NCBI GenBank assembly: GCA_965268675.1 | Contig: OZ254179.1 | Location: forward strand, 186,001 to 250,000 | DNA from: AAA044-D11 sp009705075 | GTDB lineage: Bacteria > Actinomycetota > Actinomycetes > Nanopelagicales > Nanopelagicaceae | DNA length: 64,000 nucleotides | Reading direction: 5' to 3' | Part shown: one piece after another, positions 45,874-54,437 of the stretch | Layout of the letters: each line of letters starts with the position of its first letter | How positions within the stretch are numbered: the first letter of the stretch is position 1 | Notes under the pieces: model-generated | Databases searched by the model: none | Seen by the model: the letters and a program-made list of their open reading frames with translations, nothing else | What the model was told of the DNA's origin: nothing | Program-made: the position numbers and the translations under genes

Positions 45874-46223
45874 TGGCATCGATAATCGGAATCGGAATTG
45901 ATGTGGTTTCTATCGAGCGCTTTCAAGAATCCCTAACTCGTACGCCTGGGCTGCTAAATAGAGTCTTCACACTAAATGAATCAAAACTAAATGCATCAAG
46001 TTTGGCGGCCAGATTTGCTGCTAAAGAGGCTCTGGCAAAGGCGCTTAACGCTAAGTCAGCATTTAATTGGCAGGAAGCTGAAATCGTCAACGAAGCTTCA
46101 GGTAAACCAAATTTTGAATTCAGCGGAGAGATGGCTAATAGATTAGTGGGCCATACGGTTCACTTAACTCTCTCTCATGATGGTGGGATCGCATCCGCAA
46201 TGGTGATTGTTGAGGTAAATTAA
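45873..46223 (+). CDS. acpS: Holo-[acyl-carrier-protein] synthase
   Basis: AcpS transfers phosphopantetheine from CoA to acyl carrier protein. The 116-residue protein has GIGIDVVSIERF with the metal-binding Asp, FAAKEALAKAL with the metal Glu, and the final LTLSHDGGIASAMVIVE. The start lies in a TGATG overlap with the PAP2 gene; a GTG three bases earlier is an alternative. It overlaps alr by one base. Confidence 0.93.
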   Translation: MASIIGIGIDVVSIERFQESLTRTPGLLNRVFTLNESKLNASSLAARFAAKEALAKALNAKSAFNWQEAEIVNEASGKPNFEFSGEMANRLVGHTVHLTLSHDGGIASAMVIVEVN

Positions 46224-47317
46224 TGCGCGCTGTTGCTGAAATTAATTTGAAAGCGATTGCTAGCAACATCGCTTTAATTGAAAGTAAAACTTCAGCGCAA
46301 ATTCTCGCAGTAGTTAAAGCTGATGCATACGGACACGGTCTAATCCCGGTTGCAAAGTGTGCGATTGCTTCTGGAGCAACTTGGCTCGGGACAGCGCTAC
46401 TCGAAGAGGCGCTAACTCTTCGCGCAAGTGGTATCAGCGCACCGATAATTGCCTGGCTTACACCGCCCAGTTCAGATTTTAAGGCGGCAATAGAATCTAA
46501 TATTGATTTATCTATTCCATCCCTAAAACATTTAGAGCTAGTTGTTACTGCCGGTAAAGCGTTAGGTAAGAAACCAAGAGTTCATATTGAAATTGATACT
46601 GGAATGGGTAGAGGTGGCTTGCTAGGGGAATGGGAAGAGTTTCTAATTGCCATAAAGGGCGCAGATGTTGAAGTTGTTGGGTTTTGGTCACACTTTGCAA
46701 GAGCAGATGAGCCAGATGAAATCTCGAATATAAATCAGTTGCAAGATTTAGAGCGAAAACTAGAGGAACTGCGCGAACAGGGAATCAACCCAGAATATAT
46801 TCACATCGCTAATTCCGCTGCAACACTTACAAATGAATCATCACATAAAGAAATTATCCGTCTCGGAATTTCAATGTATGGCCTATCTCCGGATGTAAAA
46901 ACGTTGGGCAATTCCCAATCTTTAGATCTTGAACCTGCAATGACCCTTAAGGCAGAGGTGCATTTAGTAAAGCGAGTGCCCGCGGGATCTCCAATTGGAT
47001 ATGGTGCAACCGAGTTAACTTCACGTGATACCAAACTTGCAATTATCGCAATGGGATATTCAGATGGCATACCTCGTAACACCACAAATAAGGCTGGCGT
47101 TTATGTCGCAGGCGCTAAAGCGCCAATAATTGGCCGAGTTTCTATGGATCAATTTGTTGTGGACCTTGGCCCGGATTCTGAAGCGAAAGCTGGAGATATT
47201 GCCGAAGTATTTGGCCCATCTGGCTATTCAATTGATGATTGGGCAGATGCGGCAGGAACGATTAATTATGAAATTGTTACGCGAATTGCCTCTCGCGTGC
47301 CTAGAATCTACGCGTGA
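46223..47317 (+). CDS. alr: Alanine racemase
   Basis: Alr interconverts L- and D-alanine for peptidoglycan. The 364-residue protein has the PLP lysine in AVVKADAYGHG (Lys32), the GGL-containing HIEIDTGMGRGGL segment, HIANSAATL, SPIGYGATEL and MGYSDGIPRN. Its start is TAATG-coupled to acpS. In many Actinobacteria tsaE follows soon after alr; here a transporter cassette comes first. Confidence 0.95.
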   Translation: MRAVAEINLKAIASNIALIESKTSAQILAVVKADAYGHGLIPVAKCAIASGATWLGTALLEEALTLRASGISAPIIAWLTPPSSDFKAAIESNIDLSIPSLKHLELVVTAGKALGKKPRVHIEIDTGMGRGGLLGEWEEFLIAIKGADVEVVGFWSHFARADEPDEISNINQLQDLERKLEELREQGINPEYIHIANSAATLTNESSHKEIIRLGISMYGLSPDVKTLGNSQSLDLEPAMTLKAEVHLVKRVPAGSPIGYGATELTSRDTKLAIIAMGYSDGIPRNTTNKAGVYVAGAKAPIIGRVSMDQFVVDLGPDSEAKAGDIAEVFGPSGYSIDDWADAAGTINYEIVTRIASRVPRIYA

Positions 47318-48102
47318 GTTCATCCCTTCTCTCTATCTCAAACCTCTCGGTCTCATTTGGTGGCGTTAAAGCGTTAACCGACGTTTCAATCGATGTGCCA
47401 AAAAATAGCGTCATTGGTTTAATCGGTCCGAATGGTGCCGGCAAGACTACGGTCTTCAATTGCATCTCAGGGTTAGTTAAAGCAGATTCAGGAACATTTA
47501 AATTTGAAGGTGTCGCTCGAGAATTTCCTAAGCCTCATGAATTAGTTGACCTCGGTATCACTAGAACTTTGCAGGGCGTGGGACTATTTAATGAACTTTC
47601 GGTAATTCAAAATGTGATGGTTGGCGCAGATAAAAATTACAAACCAAACTTTCTTAAGGAACTATTTGGATTATCTGGAAAAGTTGAAGCGGGACTTAAA
47701 GATCGAGCTGAAGAAGCACTTGCTTGGGTTGGTGGGAGTGCGTTGATTAATAGCAAGCCATCGGAACTTAGCTATCCTGATTCAAAGCGTGTGGCTTTAG
47801 CGCGAGCGCTTGTAATTAATCCAAAACTTCTTCTCTTGGATGAACCTGCCGCAGGTCTCGGGCAAGATGATATTGATGCGCTCTCAAAGTTAATCAACCA
47901 GATAAAACGGCGCTGTTCTATTTTAATTGTGGAACATCATGTGGACTTTGTTCGGGAAATTTCAGATTCAGTCAGCGTCTTAAATTTTGGAAAGCTAATT
48001 GCTACCGGCCACTACGACGAAGTGAAGCAGAATCCTGCAGTTATTGAGGCCTATTTAGGACATACCGATAATCCAGATGAGAATTCAAAACTTGGTGCTT
48101 GA
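47314..48102 (+). CDS. livG: Liv-type ABC transporter ATP-binding protein (LivG-like)
   Basis: This is one of two ATPases of a branched-chain-amino-acid-type importer. The 262-residue protein has the Walker A GPNGAGKTTV, Walker B LLLLDEPAAGLG and the switch His in IVEHHVDFV. The signature region reads LSYPDSKRVALARAL, where LivG proteins usually carry LSYGQQRR, so the ABC signature is degenerate. Start GTG overlaps the alr stop (GTGA). It is first in a cassette of five transporter genes, followed by livF with a TGATG overlap. Confidence 0.88.
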   Translation: MSSSLLSISNLSVSFGGVKALTDVSIDVPKNSVIGLIGPNGAGKTTVFNCISGLVKADSGTFKFEGVAREFPKPHELVDLGITRTLQGVGLFNELSVIQNVMVGADKNYKPNFLKELFGLSGKVEAGLKDRAEEALAWVGGSALINSKPSELSYPDSKRVALARALVINPKLLLLDEPAAGLGQDDIDALSKLINQIKRRCSILIVEHHVDFVREISDSVSVLNFGKLIATGHYDEVKQNPAVIEAYLGHTDNPDENSKLGA

Positions 48103-48815
48103 TGCTTGCCATTAAAAATCTAACAACTGAATTCGCCTCAGTTAAAGCCTTAAATGGAATCAGCTTTCAAGCTAAACCTGGTTTGATCACAACGGTTATC
48201 GGGGCAAATGGCGCCGGAAAAAGTACGCTACTTCGGACGATATCTGGTTTAGAAAAAGCAACTAGCGGATCAATTAAATGGTTCGATGAAGAGTTAACCC
48301 AGATGAGCGTTGAATCGATAGTTAGAAGTGGGATTGCTCAAGTTCCAGAGGGGCATGCCGTTATTTCGCAACTTAGCGTTGCCGAAAATATTGAACTTGG
48401 CGGATTATTTCGAAAGCGAATTGCTCGTGGCGATTTGGCGATTGCAACCAAAGAAGTTTATGAACTCTTTCCGATTCTTTACGAACGCCGAAATGAACAA
48501 GCAGGTTCGTTATCAGGTGGCGAGCGACAGATGTTAGCAATTAGTCGAGCGCTGGTTTCCAGGCCAAAACTTCTATTGTTAGATGAGCCATCACTCGGCT
48601 TGGCACCTTTGATTTCGGCGCAAATTATCAGCATCGTAAATGGCTTGTGCAGGGAGACGGGTCTGACAGTTTTATTGGTTGAGCAGAATGCAAACACGGC
48701 CCTTGCAGTTGCTGACCATGGAATTTTGCTGGCGCTCGGAGAAGTTGCTGCTGATATGCCAGCAAGTGAAATGGCGGCAGATTCTGCACTTCGAGCCGCA
48801 TACTTGGGATATTAA
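48102..48815 (+). CDS. livF: Liv-type ABC transporter ATP-binding protein (LivF-like)
   Basis: This is the second ATPase of the importer. The 237-residue protein has GANGAGKSTL, the intact signature LSGGERQMLAISRAL, Walker B LLLDEPSLGLAP and LVEQNANTAL, typical of LivF. The ATG at 48102 overlaps the livG stop; a TTG three bases earlier is possible. It is followed immediately by livH with no gap. Confidence 0.92.
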   Translation: MLAIKNLTTEFASVKALNGISFQAKPGLITTVIGANGAGKSTLLRTISGLEKATSGSIKWFDEELTQMSVESIVRSGIAQVPEGHAVISQLSVAENIELGGLFRKRIARGDLAIATKEVYELFPILYERRNEQAGSLSGGERQMLAISRALVSRPKLLLLDEPSLGLAPLISAQIISIVNGLCRETGLTVLLVEQNANTALAVADHGILLALGEVAADMPASEMAADSALRAAYLGY

Positions 48816-49727
48816 ATGAATTCATTTCTCACCGCTTTTTTCTCGGGCACAGCTCAAGGTGCGATCTATGCCCTTGTTTCACTCGGACTAGTTTTAGTTT
48901 GGCGTGGTGCTGGAGTCGTTAATTTCGCGCAGATGGGCCAAGCGATGTTCACAACATATATCGCATCCCAGATGATCCAACATAACAACTCATATTGGAG
49001 TGCATTTGTCGTTGCTCTTATTTGTGGTGCGCTTCTCGGTGCACTTGTTGATCTGGCCATCATGCGACCACTTACTTCGCGCAAGAATTCTCAACTTTTA
49101 AATAGCCAGTCGATGCGCACAACAATTCCAGTTATCGCCTCACTCGGAATCCTCGGCGTACTTAAAGCACTTGCCGGAATACTTTGGGCTGGTGAAGAAC
49201 GAGGATTTCCATCGCCCGTCGCGCCAAATGCGATAAAGATAGGCAGCACGAACCTAGCCATTACAGGCTTTGATTTATTCGTTATCGGAGTTGTGTTTGC
49301 AGCGTTAGTTTTGACAACAATATTTTTTACTAAAACTGGAATGGGACTTGCGATGAGAGCAAGTGCGCTAAACCCAGAAGTGACTAGGTTAAGTGGAATA
49401 AGGGTCGGCTCGGTTCGCACGTTAGGTTGGGCAATATCAGGAACTGCATCATCTCTTGCGGGATTGCTTGTTACACCTAGAACTAATCTTTCACCAAACA
49501 CTTTAGATCTTCTATTAATAGTCGGATTTACTGCCGCTGTTGTCGGAGGGCTATCAAGTCTGGCTGGTTCAGTGCTTGGCGGATTTATTCTGGGATATGT
49601 AATCTCATTCGTTAATGTTTATAGCGCCCCGGAAAATGTATTTATTGCAATTCTAGTCTTCTTGCTTTTAGCGCTCTTCTTAAGGCCGCAAGGAATTCTT
49701 GGGAGCAAGGAGGTGCGACGTGTCTAA
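48816..49727 (+). CDS. livH: Liv-type ABC transporter permease (LivH-like)
   Basis: This 303-residue membrane protein has about eight helices and the LivH start FFSGTAQGAIYALVSLGLVLVWRGAGVVNFAQMGQAM. The cytoplasmic coupling segment GLAMRASALNPEVTRLSGIRV is typical of LivH-type permeases. It begins right after livF and overlaps livM by 8 bases. It pairs with livM to form the channel. Confidence 0.93.
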   Translation: MNSFLTAFFSGTAQGAIYALVSLGLVLVWRGAGVVNFAQMGQAMFTTYIASQMIQHNNSYWSAFVVALICGALLGALVDLAIMRPLTSRKNSQLLNSQSMRTTIPVIASLGILGVLKALAGILWAGEERGFPSPVAPNAIKIGSTNLAITGFDLFVIGVVFAALVLTTIFFTKTGMGLAMRASALNPEVTRLSGIRVGSVRTLGWAISGTASSLAGLLVTPRTNLSPNTLDLLLIVGFTAAVVGGLSSLAGSVLGGFILGYVISFVNVYSAPENVFIAILVFLLLALFLRPQGILGSKEVRRV

Positions 49728-50736
49728 ACATAGAACTCATAAAATTATTGGACTCAGAAGCACCGCACTTTCCCTTCTTTTATTCCTATTCTTTATTCTC
49801 TTGAATAATCAATTCGGCGCATATAACCAGTCCCAACTTGCGAATATAGCAACTCTGCTAATCGCAGTGCTTTCGATAACTTTGCTTACTGGTGCTTCAG
49901 GGCAAATTTCACTTGGTCAGGGTGCCATCATGGCGGTTGGTGGTTACAGCTCAGCGCTCTTAGTAACGCGGCTCGGCTTCTCAATGTGGATTTCAATTAT
50001 TCTGGCAATCTTCATATCCGCACTCTTTGGTTTATTTCTTGGACTAGCAGCCGCCAGATTGAGCGGGCCTTATTTAGCAGGAACAACTTTAGTCATGGCA
50101 CTTGCGATTCCATCTATCGCAGTTCGGTTCGAAACTTTCTTTAGTGGCGATGTTGGCTTAAGTGTTGATTATGGAATGCCACCAATTTGGCTTACAAATA
50201 TTGTCGGTGAAATAAGTATTGAAGAGTGGTCGCTCTATGTGGCTCTGCCATTTACAGCAGCTGCGCTCTTTGCAGTTTTAAATTTACTAAATACCCGGAC
50301 TGGTAGAACTTGGCGAGCGGTCCGAGATAATGAAGTCGCTGCAGCTCTCGCTGGAATTAACATCAGTCGCACGAAAATTTTTGTTTTTGTGGTTGCTTCA
50401 GCGTTAGCAGGTTTAGCCGGTGCACTTTATGGTTTCCGAGGCTTAGTTGCACCAAGTGTTTATCCAACTGATCTCTCGCTAACGTTATTGACCGCAGCCG
50501 TAATTGGCGGGCTTCGTTCAATAGGCGGGGCAATATTTGGAACCTTTGCGATTGTATTTTTGCCAGATTTAATTGAGCGAGTAAGTGCGAATTTCACAAT
50601 CCCAGAAACCATCGGCAATTATCTGCCTGGTCTAACGATTGGCCTTTTGCTCCTATTGACCGTCATAACTAATCCACGCGGGGCTGCTGGGGCCTTGGAG
50701 GATTTAAGGCACCATCGTCATCGCAAAAAGCACTAG
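49720..50736 (+). CDS. livM: Liv-type ABC transporter permease (LivM-like)
   Basis: The second permease has 338 residues from the GTG at 49720, which has AAGGAGG seven bases upstream. It contains LLTGASGQISLGQGAIMAVGGYSSALL and GRTWRAVRDNEVAAALAGINISRTKIFVF, the LivM coupling region, with about ten membrane helices. The last 20 residues are basic and His-rich (LRHHRHRKKH). The gap to the binding-protein gene holds a promoter. Confidence 0.92.
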   Translation: MSKHRTHKIIGLRSTALSLLLFLFFILLNNQFGAYNQSQLANIATLLIAVLSITLLTGASGQISLGQGAIMAVGGYSSALLVTRLGFSMWISIILAIFISALFGLFLGLAAARLSGPYLAGTTLVMALAIPSIAVRFETFFSGDVGLSVDYGMPPIWLTNIVGEISIEEWSLYVALPFTAAALFAVLNLLNTRTGRTWRAVRDNEVAAALAGINISRTKIFVFVVASALAGLAGALYGFRGLVAPSVYPTDLSLTLLTAAVIGGLRSIGGAIFGTFAIVFLPDLIERVSANFTIPETIGNYLPGLTIGLLLLLTVITNPRGAAGALEDLRHHRHRKKH

Positions 50737-50804
50737 TCGGCCGTTTCTCAGGCTTCCTGAGCGCAAAAGTATCTAATTGTTATGAATTTCGCCCAGCATG
50801 GCTC

Positions 50805-50861
50805 TTCACTTGCCGTTCACTCGGGGTTAATCTTTGCTCAGATTCAGACGCATCCGTCTGA
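50805..50861 (+). promoter_or_regulatory. Promoter and leader hairpin before the substrate-binding protein gene
   Basis: TTCACT (50805-50810) and TAATCT (50828-50833) are 17 bases apart, predicting a start near 50840. Just after it TCAGACG (50844-50850) and CGTCTGA (50855-50861) form a perfect 7-base-pair hairpin with loop CATC. This gives the binding protein its own transcript, usual where it is needed in excess. The hairpin may be an operator or an mRNA stabiliser. Confidence 0.55.
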
Positions 50862-50920
50862 TTCCCAGGGACTGGATTTCTCCATTCCTTGGCAAGTGAG
50901 CAGTAGAAAGAGTGAATGCA

Positions 50921-52255
50921 GTGAATCTTCGCAAACCTCTGATTCTCACCGTAGTCGCATCCGCGCTGGTGGGGTCTCTAGCAATAAGTAGCGTTTCGGC
51001 ATCTGCCGCGAGTGATCCAGGAGTTTCGGACTCTGAAATTGTTCTCGGTATGCAGTTGCCACAAACTGGTGCAGCAAGCCCTGGATATAACAAGGTAGAT
51101 GACGCAGCACGCGCCTACTTTGATTATGTAAATTCAAAGGGCGGCGTCAACGGACGTAAGATAAAGCTCGTTGTTAAGGATGATACTTATAAAGCCGGAC
51201 TAACAATTAGTACTGCATCTAAGTTGATTAACGAAGATAAAATCTTTGCTTTCTTCGGTTCAATTGGAACTCAAACTCACGTCTCAATCATCAAAGATAT
51301 TAACCGTCGTAAGATTCCAGATCTATTCGTGAACAGCGGTTACAGTGGTTTCTACACAGATCCTAAAAAATACCCAACAACTTTTGGTGGTCTTGGAACA
51401 TACACAGTTGAAGCCAAAATTCTTGGTAAGTATCTGAAAGAAAAATACGCTGATAAGAAAATTGGTATTTTGTATCAGTCCGATGACTTCGGCCGTAATG
51501 CGCTCGCAGGATTTGCTACTGCAGGTCTAAAGTTCGAAGCGCGCAAGACTGCTGCATCATTCATTGCCGGAACTCAAGGTTCAATCGGCCTTGCAAGCCA
51601 GCTCTCCCAGTTGAAGGCAAATGGCGTTGATATCGTAATTATCGCCGCTGTCTCATCTGCTACTGCTGTCGCTTATGCAACTGCCGGTGCGATTGGTTAC
51701 AAGCCATCTAAGTGGGCAGTAATCAGCGTTGGAGCAGATGCAACGACATTCCAAACAATCCTTGGTTCAAAGGGCGTTCCTGCAGCGACAAGCGCAGCAA
51801 TGCTTGCCGGAACAATTTCTGCTTCACACGCACCAGCCCCTGGAGATGCGACTGATGAATATGTAGCAGCCTTCAAGAAAATCAATGATGATTTCAATAA
51901 GGGTGCTGACAAGCGCTGGGATAACAACGTTCTGCAAGGAATGAATATTGCTTACCTTGCGACTCAATCTCTAATGGGAGTTGGAAAGAATCTAACTCGC
52001 GCCAAGTTAATCTCTTACTTAGAATCGAATGGTTCAAAGTTGAGCAGCGCTGCTTTCGCGCCTCTTGGATACTCTAAATCAACTCACGAAGCATTCACCG
52101 GCTTCTGGATTGGTGAATATGACGCCACGACACTACTTTCACCGGTTGATGGAAAGCGCGTTGTTTATACAACCGATTCCGGAACTGGCGCAGTAACTGT
52201 TTCCAACTACAAGCGTCCAGCTATTGCTGCTGATGCGCTTCCAAAGGTTGCGTGA
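50921..52255 (+). CDS. Liv-type ABC transporter substrate-binding protein
   Basis: This 444-residue secreted protein has a signal peptide (LILTVVASALVGSLAISSVSASA) and then the periplasmic-binding type I fold of the LivJ/LivK family, with GVSDSEIVLGMQLPQTGAASPGYNKVDDAARAYFDYVNSKGGVNGRKIKLVVKDD at the start of the mature part. The GTG at 50921 is favoured because AGAAAGAG lies eight bases upstream; a GTG at 50912 is an alternative. It completes the importer; the ligand is not visible. The hydrolase gene follows after 7 bases. Confidence 0.88.
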   Translation: MNLRKPLILTVVASALVGSLAISSVSASAASDPGVSDSEIVLGMQLPQTGAASPGYNKVDDAARAYFDYVNSKGGVNGRKIKLVVKDDTYKAGLTISTASKLINEDKIFAFFGSIGTQTHVSIIKDINRRKIPDLFVNSGYSGFYTDPKKYPTTFGGLGTYTVEAKILGKYLKEKYADKKIGILYQSDDFGRNALAGFATAGLKFEARKTAASFIAGTQGSIGLASQLSQLKANGVDIVIIAAVSSATAVAYATAGAIGYKPSKWAVISVGADATTFQTILGSKGVPAATSAAMLAGTISASHAPAPGDATDEYVAAFKKINDDFNKGADKRWDNNVLQGMNIAYLATQSLMGVGKNLTRAKLISYLESNGSKLSSAAFAPLGYSKSTHEAFTGFWIGEYDATTLLSPVDGKRVVYTTDSGTGAVTVSNYKRPAIAADALPKVA

Positions 52256-52262
52256 GGATAAA

Positions 52263-53906
52263 ATGAAAAATATAAATCTCAAGAAACTAGTAGCAACATT
52301 TAGCGCAAGTGCTTTGATCTCAACTGGTCTGGTCGTTGCAGTCGCAGCGCCAGCACAAGCTGCTGATCCAGTCTGCGTAACTTCAAGCACAACCGGAGTT
52401 ACAACATGCGAAGGTACGTTAAGCGGTGGCGCTGCCTATAAGACGATGGTTCCATCAAATTACGATGGCATCTTCTATTTCTGGCAACACGGTGTACGTC
52501 CTTCGTATCCTTACCCAGGATATACAGTCCCTAAAGGCGTTGAGCAGATGGCGCCTACCAGCGTCAATCACAGAATAGATTCAACGAAGTCAATGCTTGC
52601 ATTGGGCTATGGACTTGCTGCGTATGACTGCCAGACAAATGGTTTACATGGCTGGAATACATCTGAATGCGTTGAAATGCTAAATGAATTAGTAACTATT
52701 ACTAAGGCGCGCATCTCTATCAAAAAGTCAATTGTTTATGGTGCATCTATGGCGGGCGCAATAATTACGCCATTCATCGAGAAGTATCCAAACGCAGCTG
52801 ATGCAGTTGGAATTCTTGCTGGTGTAACACCATCAATCAATAATGAACTTAAATCTGGTTGCGACATGCTCTACATTTTCAGCGTCTTCTTTGATCCAAC
52901 AATCAAGGGTTGCACTGTTATGGGAACTAAGGGCCTTCCAGGTCACTACGCAGTTCTTGGAGATTTCGCTAAAGTTGTGAAACTCCTTCAACAATGGAGC
53001 AAAGATTACGGCTCACAAGCAATCGAATTTCCAGCTGCACTTAAGCCTTATGGCATCCCACAACGTTCTGCACTTTTACTTGCAGGGCTAATTGCTGGTA
53101 TCCCAACTAAGTCAGCTCACATGGATGGAATTTCAACAAGTGCAACTCTGGTTCCTGAACAGAGCATTAATGCAACTGTTGCAGTCCTAGAGAACACTTC
53201 AGAACTTCTTGGAACTGCCTATTTTGGTGGCCAAGGTGTCTCTGAAGTTGTTGGTGCTGGTTTCTACGACAACACCAAAACTGATTTCGCATCGCTCTTA
53301 TCTGATGCAGACCTAGGTCGCTTTAACCTAGGGCTATCTGGTGATGATGCAATTGGCGCAATGCTTGCAACTCTTGCTGCATACCCACGTGTAACTGGTG
53401 ATCCAGCTGCGATGGCAAAGGTTGCCGCACTTGATAAGGCAAAGTTCGACACAACTAAGCCGGTCGTTCTACTTTCAAACGAAGCAGATCGCTTGGTATT
53501 GCCTGGCAACACTCCACTATATGTAAATAAAGCTCGAGCAGCTTACGATGCCCGTCTTGCTGCATGGGAATCTAAGTACAACGCTGCAAGTGCATCCGGA
53601 AAGAAAGCTCTTGAAAAGAGCAAGCCAATCTGGAACACACTTGCTATGTATGCAATGACTCCAGAGACCTATACAAAGTTCACTTCAACAGGTGCACCTG
53701 ATTTGACTGCAAAGATCTCACCATCTGGTGTTGGTCACGAGTCATTCACCAAGTCACAGTTGATGCTCTGGGTTCGCATGCTCGCATCTTCAGCTAGGTC
53801 TGGAAAACTTCCAAACCAAACTGTGATTGATTCAATGTTGGCTGCAACTCCATACATGAATACTGATATGGATTACCAACCAACTGAGTTGAAATATCAG
53901 GATTAA
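52263..53906 (+). CDS. Secreted alpha/beta hydrolase
   Basis: This 547-residue protein has a signal peptide ending near APAQA. A region then reads YDGIFYFWQHGVRPSYPYPGY, followed by the nucleophile elbow VYGASMAG with candidate Ser162. Later an acidic residue in SNEADRLVLPGN (Asp409) and a His in SGVGHESF (His492) complete a plausible triad. The exact substrate is unknown. Cysteine pairs suggest a disulfide-stabilised extracellular enzyme. It is 7 bases behind the binding-protein gene and ends at a strong terminator, so it is probably transcribed with it. It may release the imported ligand, which is inference. Confidence 0.75.
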   Translation: MKNINLKKLVATFSASALISTGLVVAVAAPAQAADPVCVTSSTTGVTTCEGTLSGGAAYKTMVPSNYDGIFYFWQHGVRPSYPYPGYTVPKGVEQMAPTSVNHRIDSTKSMLALGYGLAAYDCQTNGLHGWNTSECVEMLNELVTITKARISIKKSIVYGASMAGAIITPFIEKYPNAADAVGILAGVTPSINNELKSGCDMLYIFSVFFDPTIKGCTVMGTKGLPGHYAVLGDFAKVVKLLQQWSKDYGSQAIEFPAALKPYGIPQRSALLLAGLIAGIPTKSAHMDGISTSATLVPEQSINATVAVLENTSELLGTAYFGGQGVSEVVGAGFYDNTKTDFASLLSDADLGRFNLGLSGDDAIGAMLATLAAYPRVTGDPAAMAKVAALDKAKFDTTKPVVLLSNEADRLVLPGNTPLYVNKARAAYDARLAAWESKYNAASASGKKALEKSKPIWNTLAMYAMTPETYTKFTSTGAPDLTAKISPSGVGHESFTKSQLMLWVRMLASSARSGKLPNQTVIDSMLAATPYMNTDMDYQPTELKYQD

Positions 53907-53936
53907 TTCCTAGATACAACTAGTAATAAGTAAATT

Positions 53937-53968
53937 GCGGGGCCAGTTTTCACTGGTCCCGCTTTTTT
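53937..53968 (+). terminator. Terminator after the importer-hydrolase cassette
   Basis: GCGGGGCCAG (53937-53946) and CTGGTCCCGC (53953-53962) form a 10-base-pair stem with one wobble, followed by six T residues. It ends the cassette before tsaE. Confidence 0.88.
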
Positions 53969-53984
53969 CACTCGTTTAACTGGG

Positions 53985-53990
53985 TAATCT
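53985..53990 (+). promoter_or_regulatory. -10 element for a probably leaderless tsaE
   Basis: TAATCT ends six bases before the GTG of tsaE, so transcription would start at or next to the start codon. No Shine-Dalgarno sequence is present. The -35 is weak. Confidence 0.45.
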
Positions 53991-53996
53991 TCTCTT

Positions 53997-54437
53997 GTGG
54001 CCGAAGTTAACAGCGTTGAAGAGATGAAAGCTCTGGGCCAGAATATTGGCGAAAAACTCAGAGTTGGAGATCTTGTACTCCTATCCGGACCGCTCGGCGC
54101 GGGAAAGACAGCGCTTACTCAAGGCATAGGAAGAGCGCTTGGAATAGAAAACATAACCTCTCCGACATTTGTGATTTCACGAATACATGAAGGAAAAATC
54201 CGCTTAGTGCACGTTGATGCTTATCGCTTGAAAGGTGAAGTGAATGCAATTTTCGATGATTTAGATTTAGAGAGCTACCTTCCTTCAAGCATCACCGTTG
54301 TGGAATGGGGCGAAGGGCTGGCTGATCGCTTAGCCGAACAATATTTAGAAATAATGATTGAATTTGGTGAGAGCGATGATCAAAGGCTGGTTTCAATTAT
54401 TGGCCACGGTCAGAGATTTGCTGAGTTTAAATTGTGA
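53997..54437 (+). CDS. tsaE: tRNA t6A biosynthesis ATPase TsaE
   Basis: TsaE is the ATPase of the complex that makes N6-threonylcarbamoyladenosine on tRNA. The 146-residue protein has the Walker A GPLGAGKTAL, TSPTFVISRIHEG, and VHVDAYRLKG, as in the family. Its GTG lies six bases after TAATCT with no ribosome site. It overlaps the next gene (TsaB part) by 4 bases, so the t6A genes form a block. Confidence 0.94.
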   Translation: MAEVNSVEEMKALGQNIGEKLRVGDLVLLSGPLGAGKTALTQGIGRALGIENITSPTFVISRIHEGKIRLVHVDAYRLKGEVNAIFDDLDLESYLPSSITVVEWGEGLADRLAEQYLEIMIEFGESDDQRLVSIIGHGQRFAEFKL

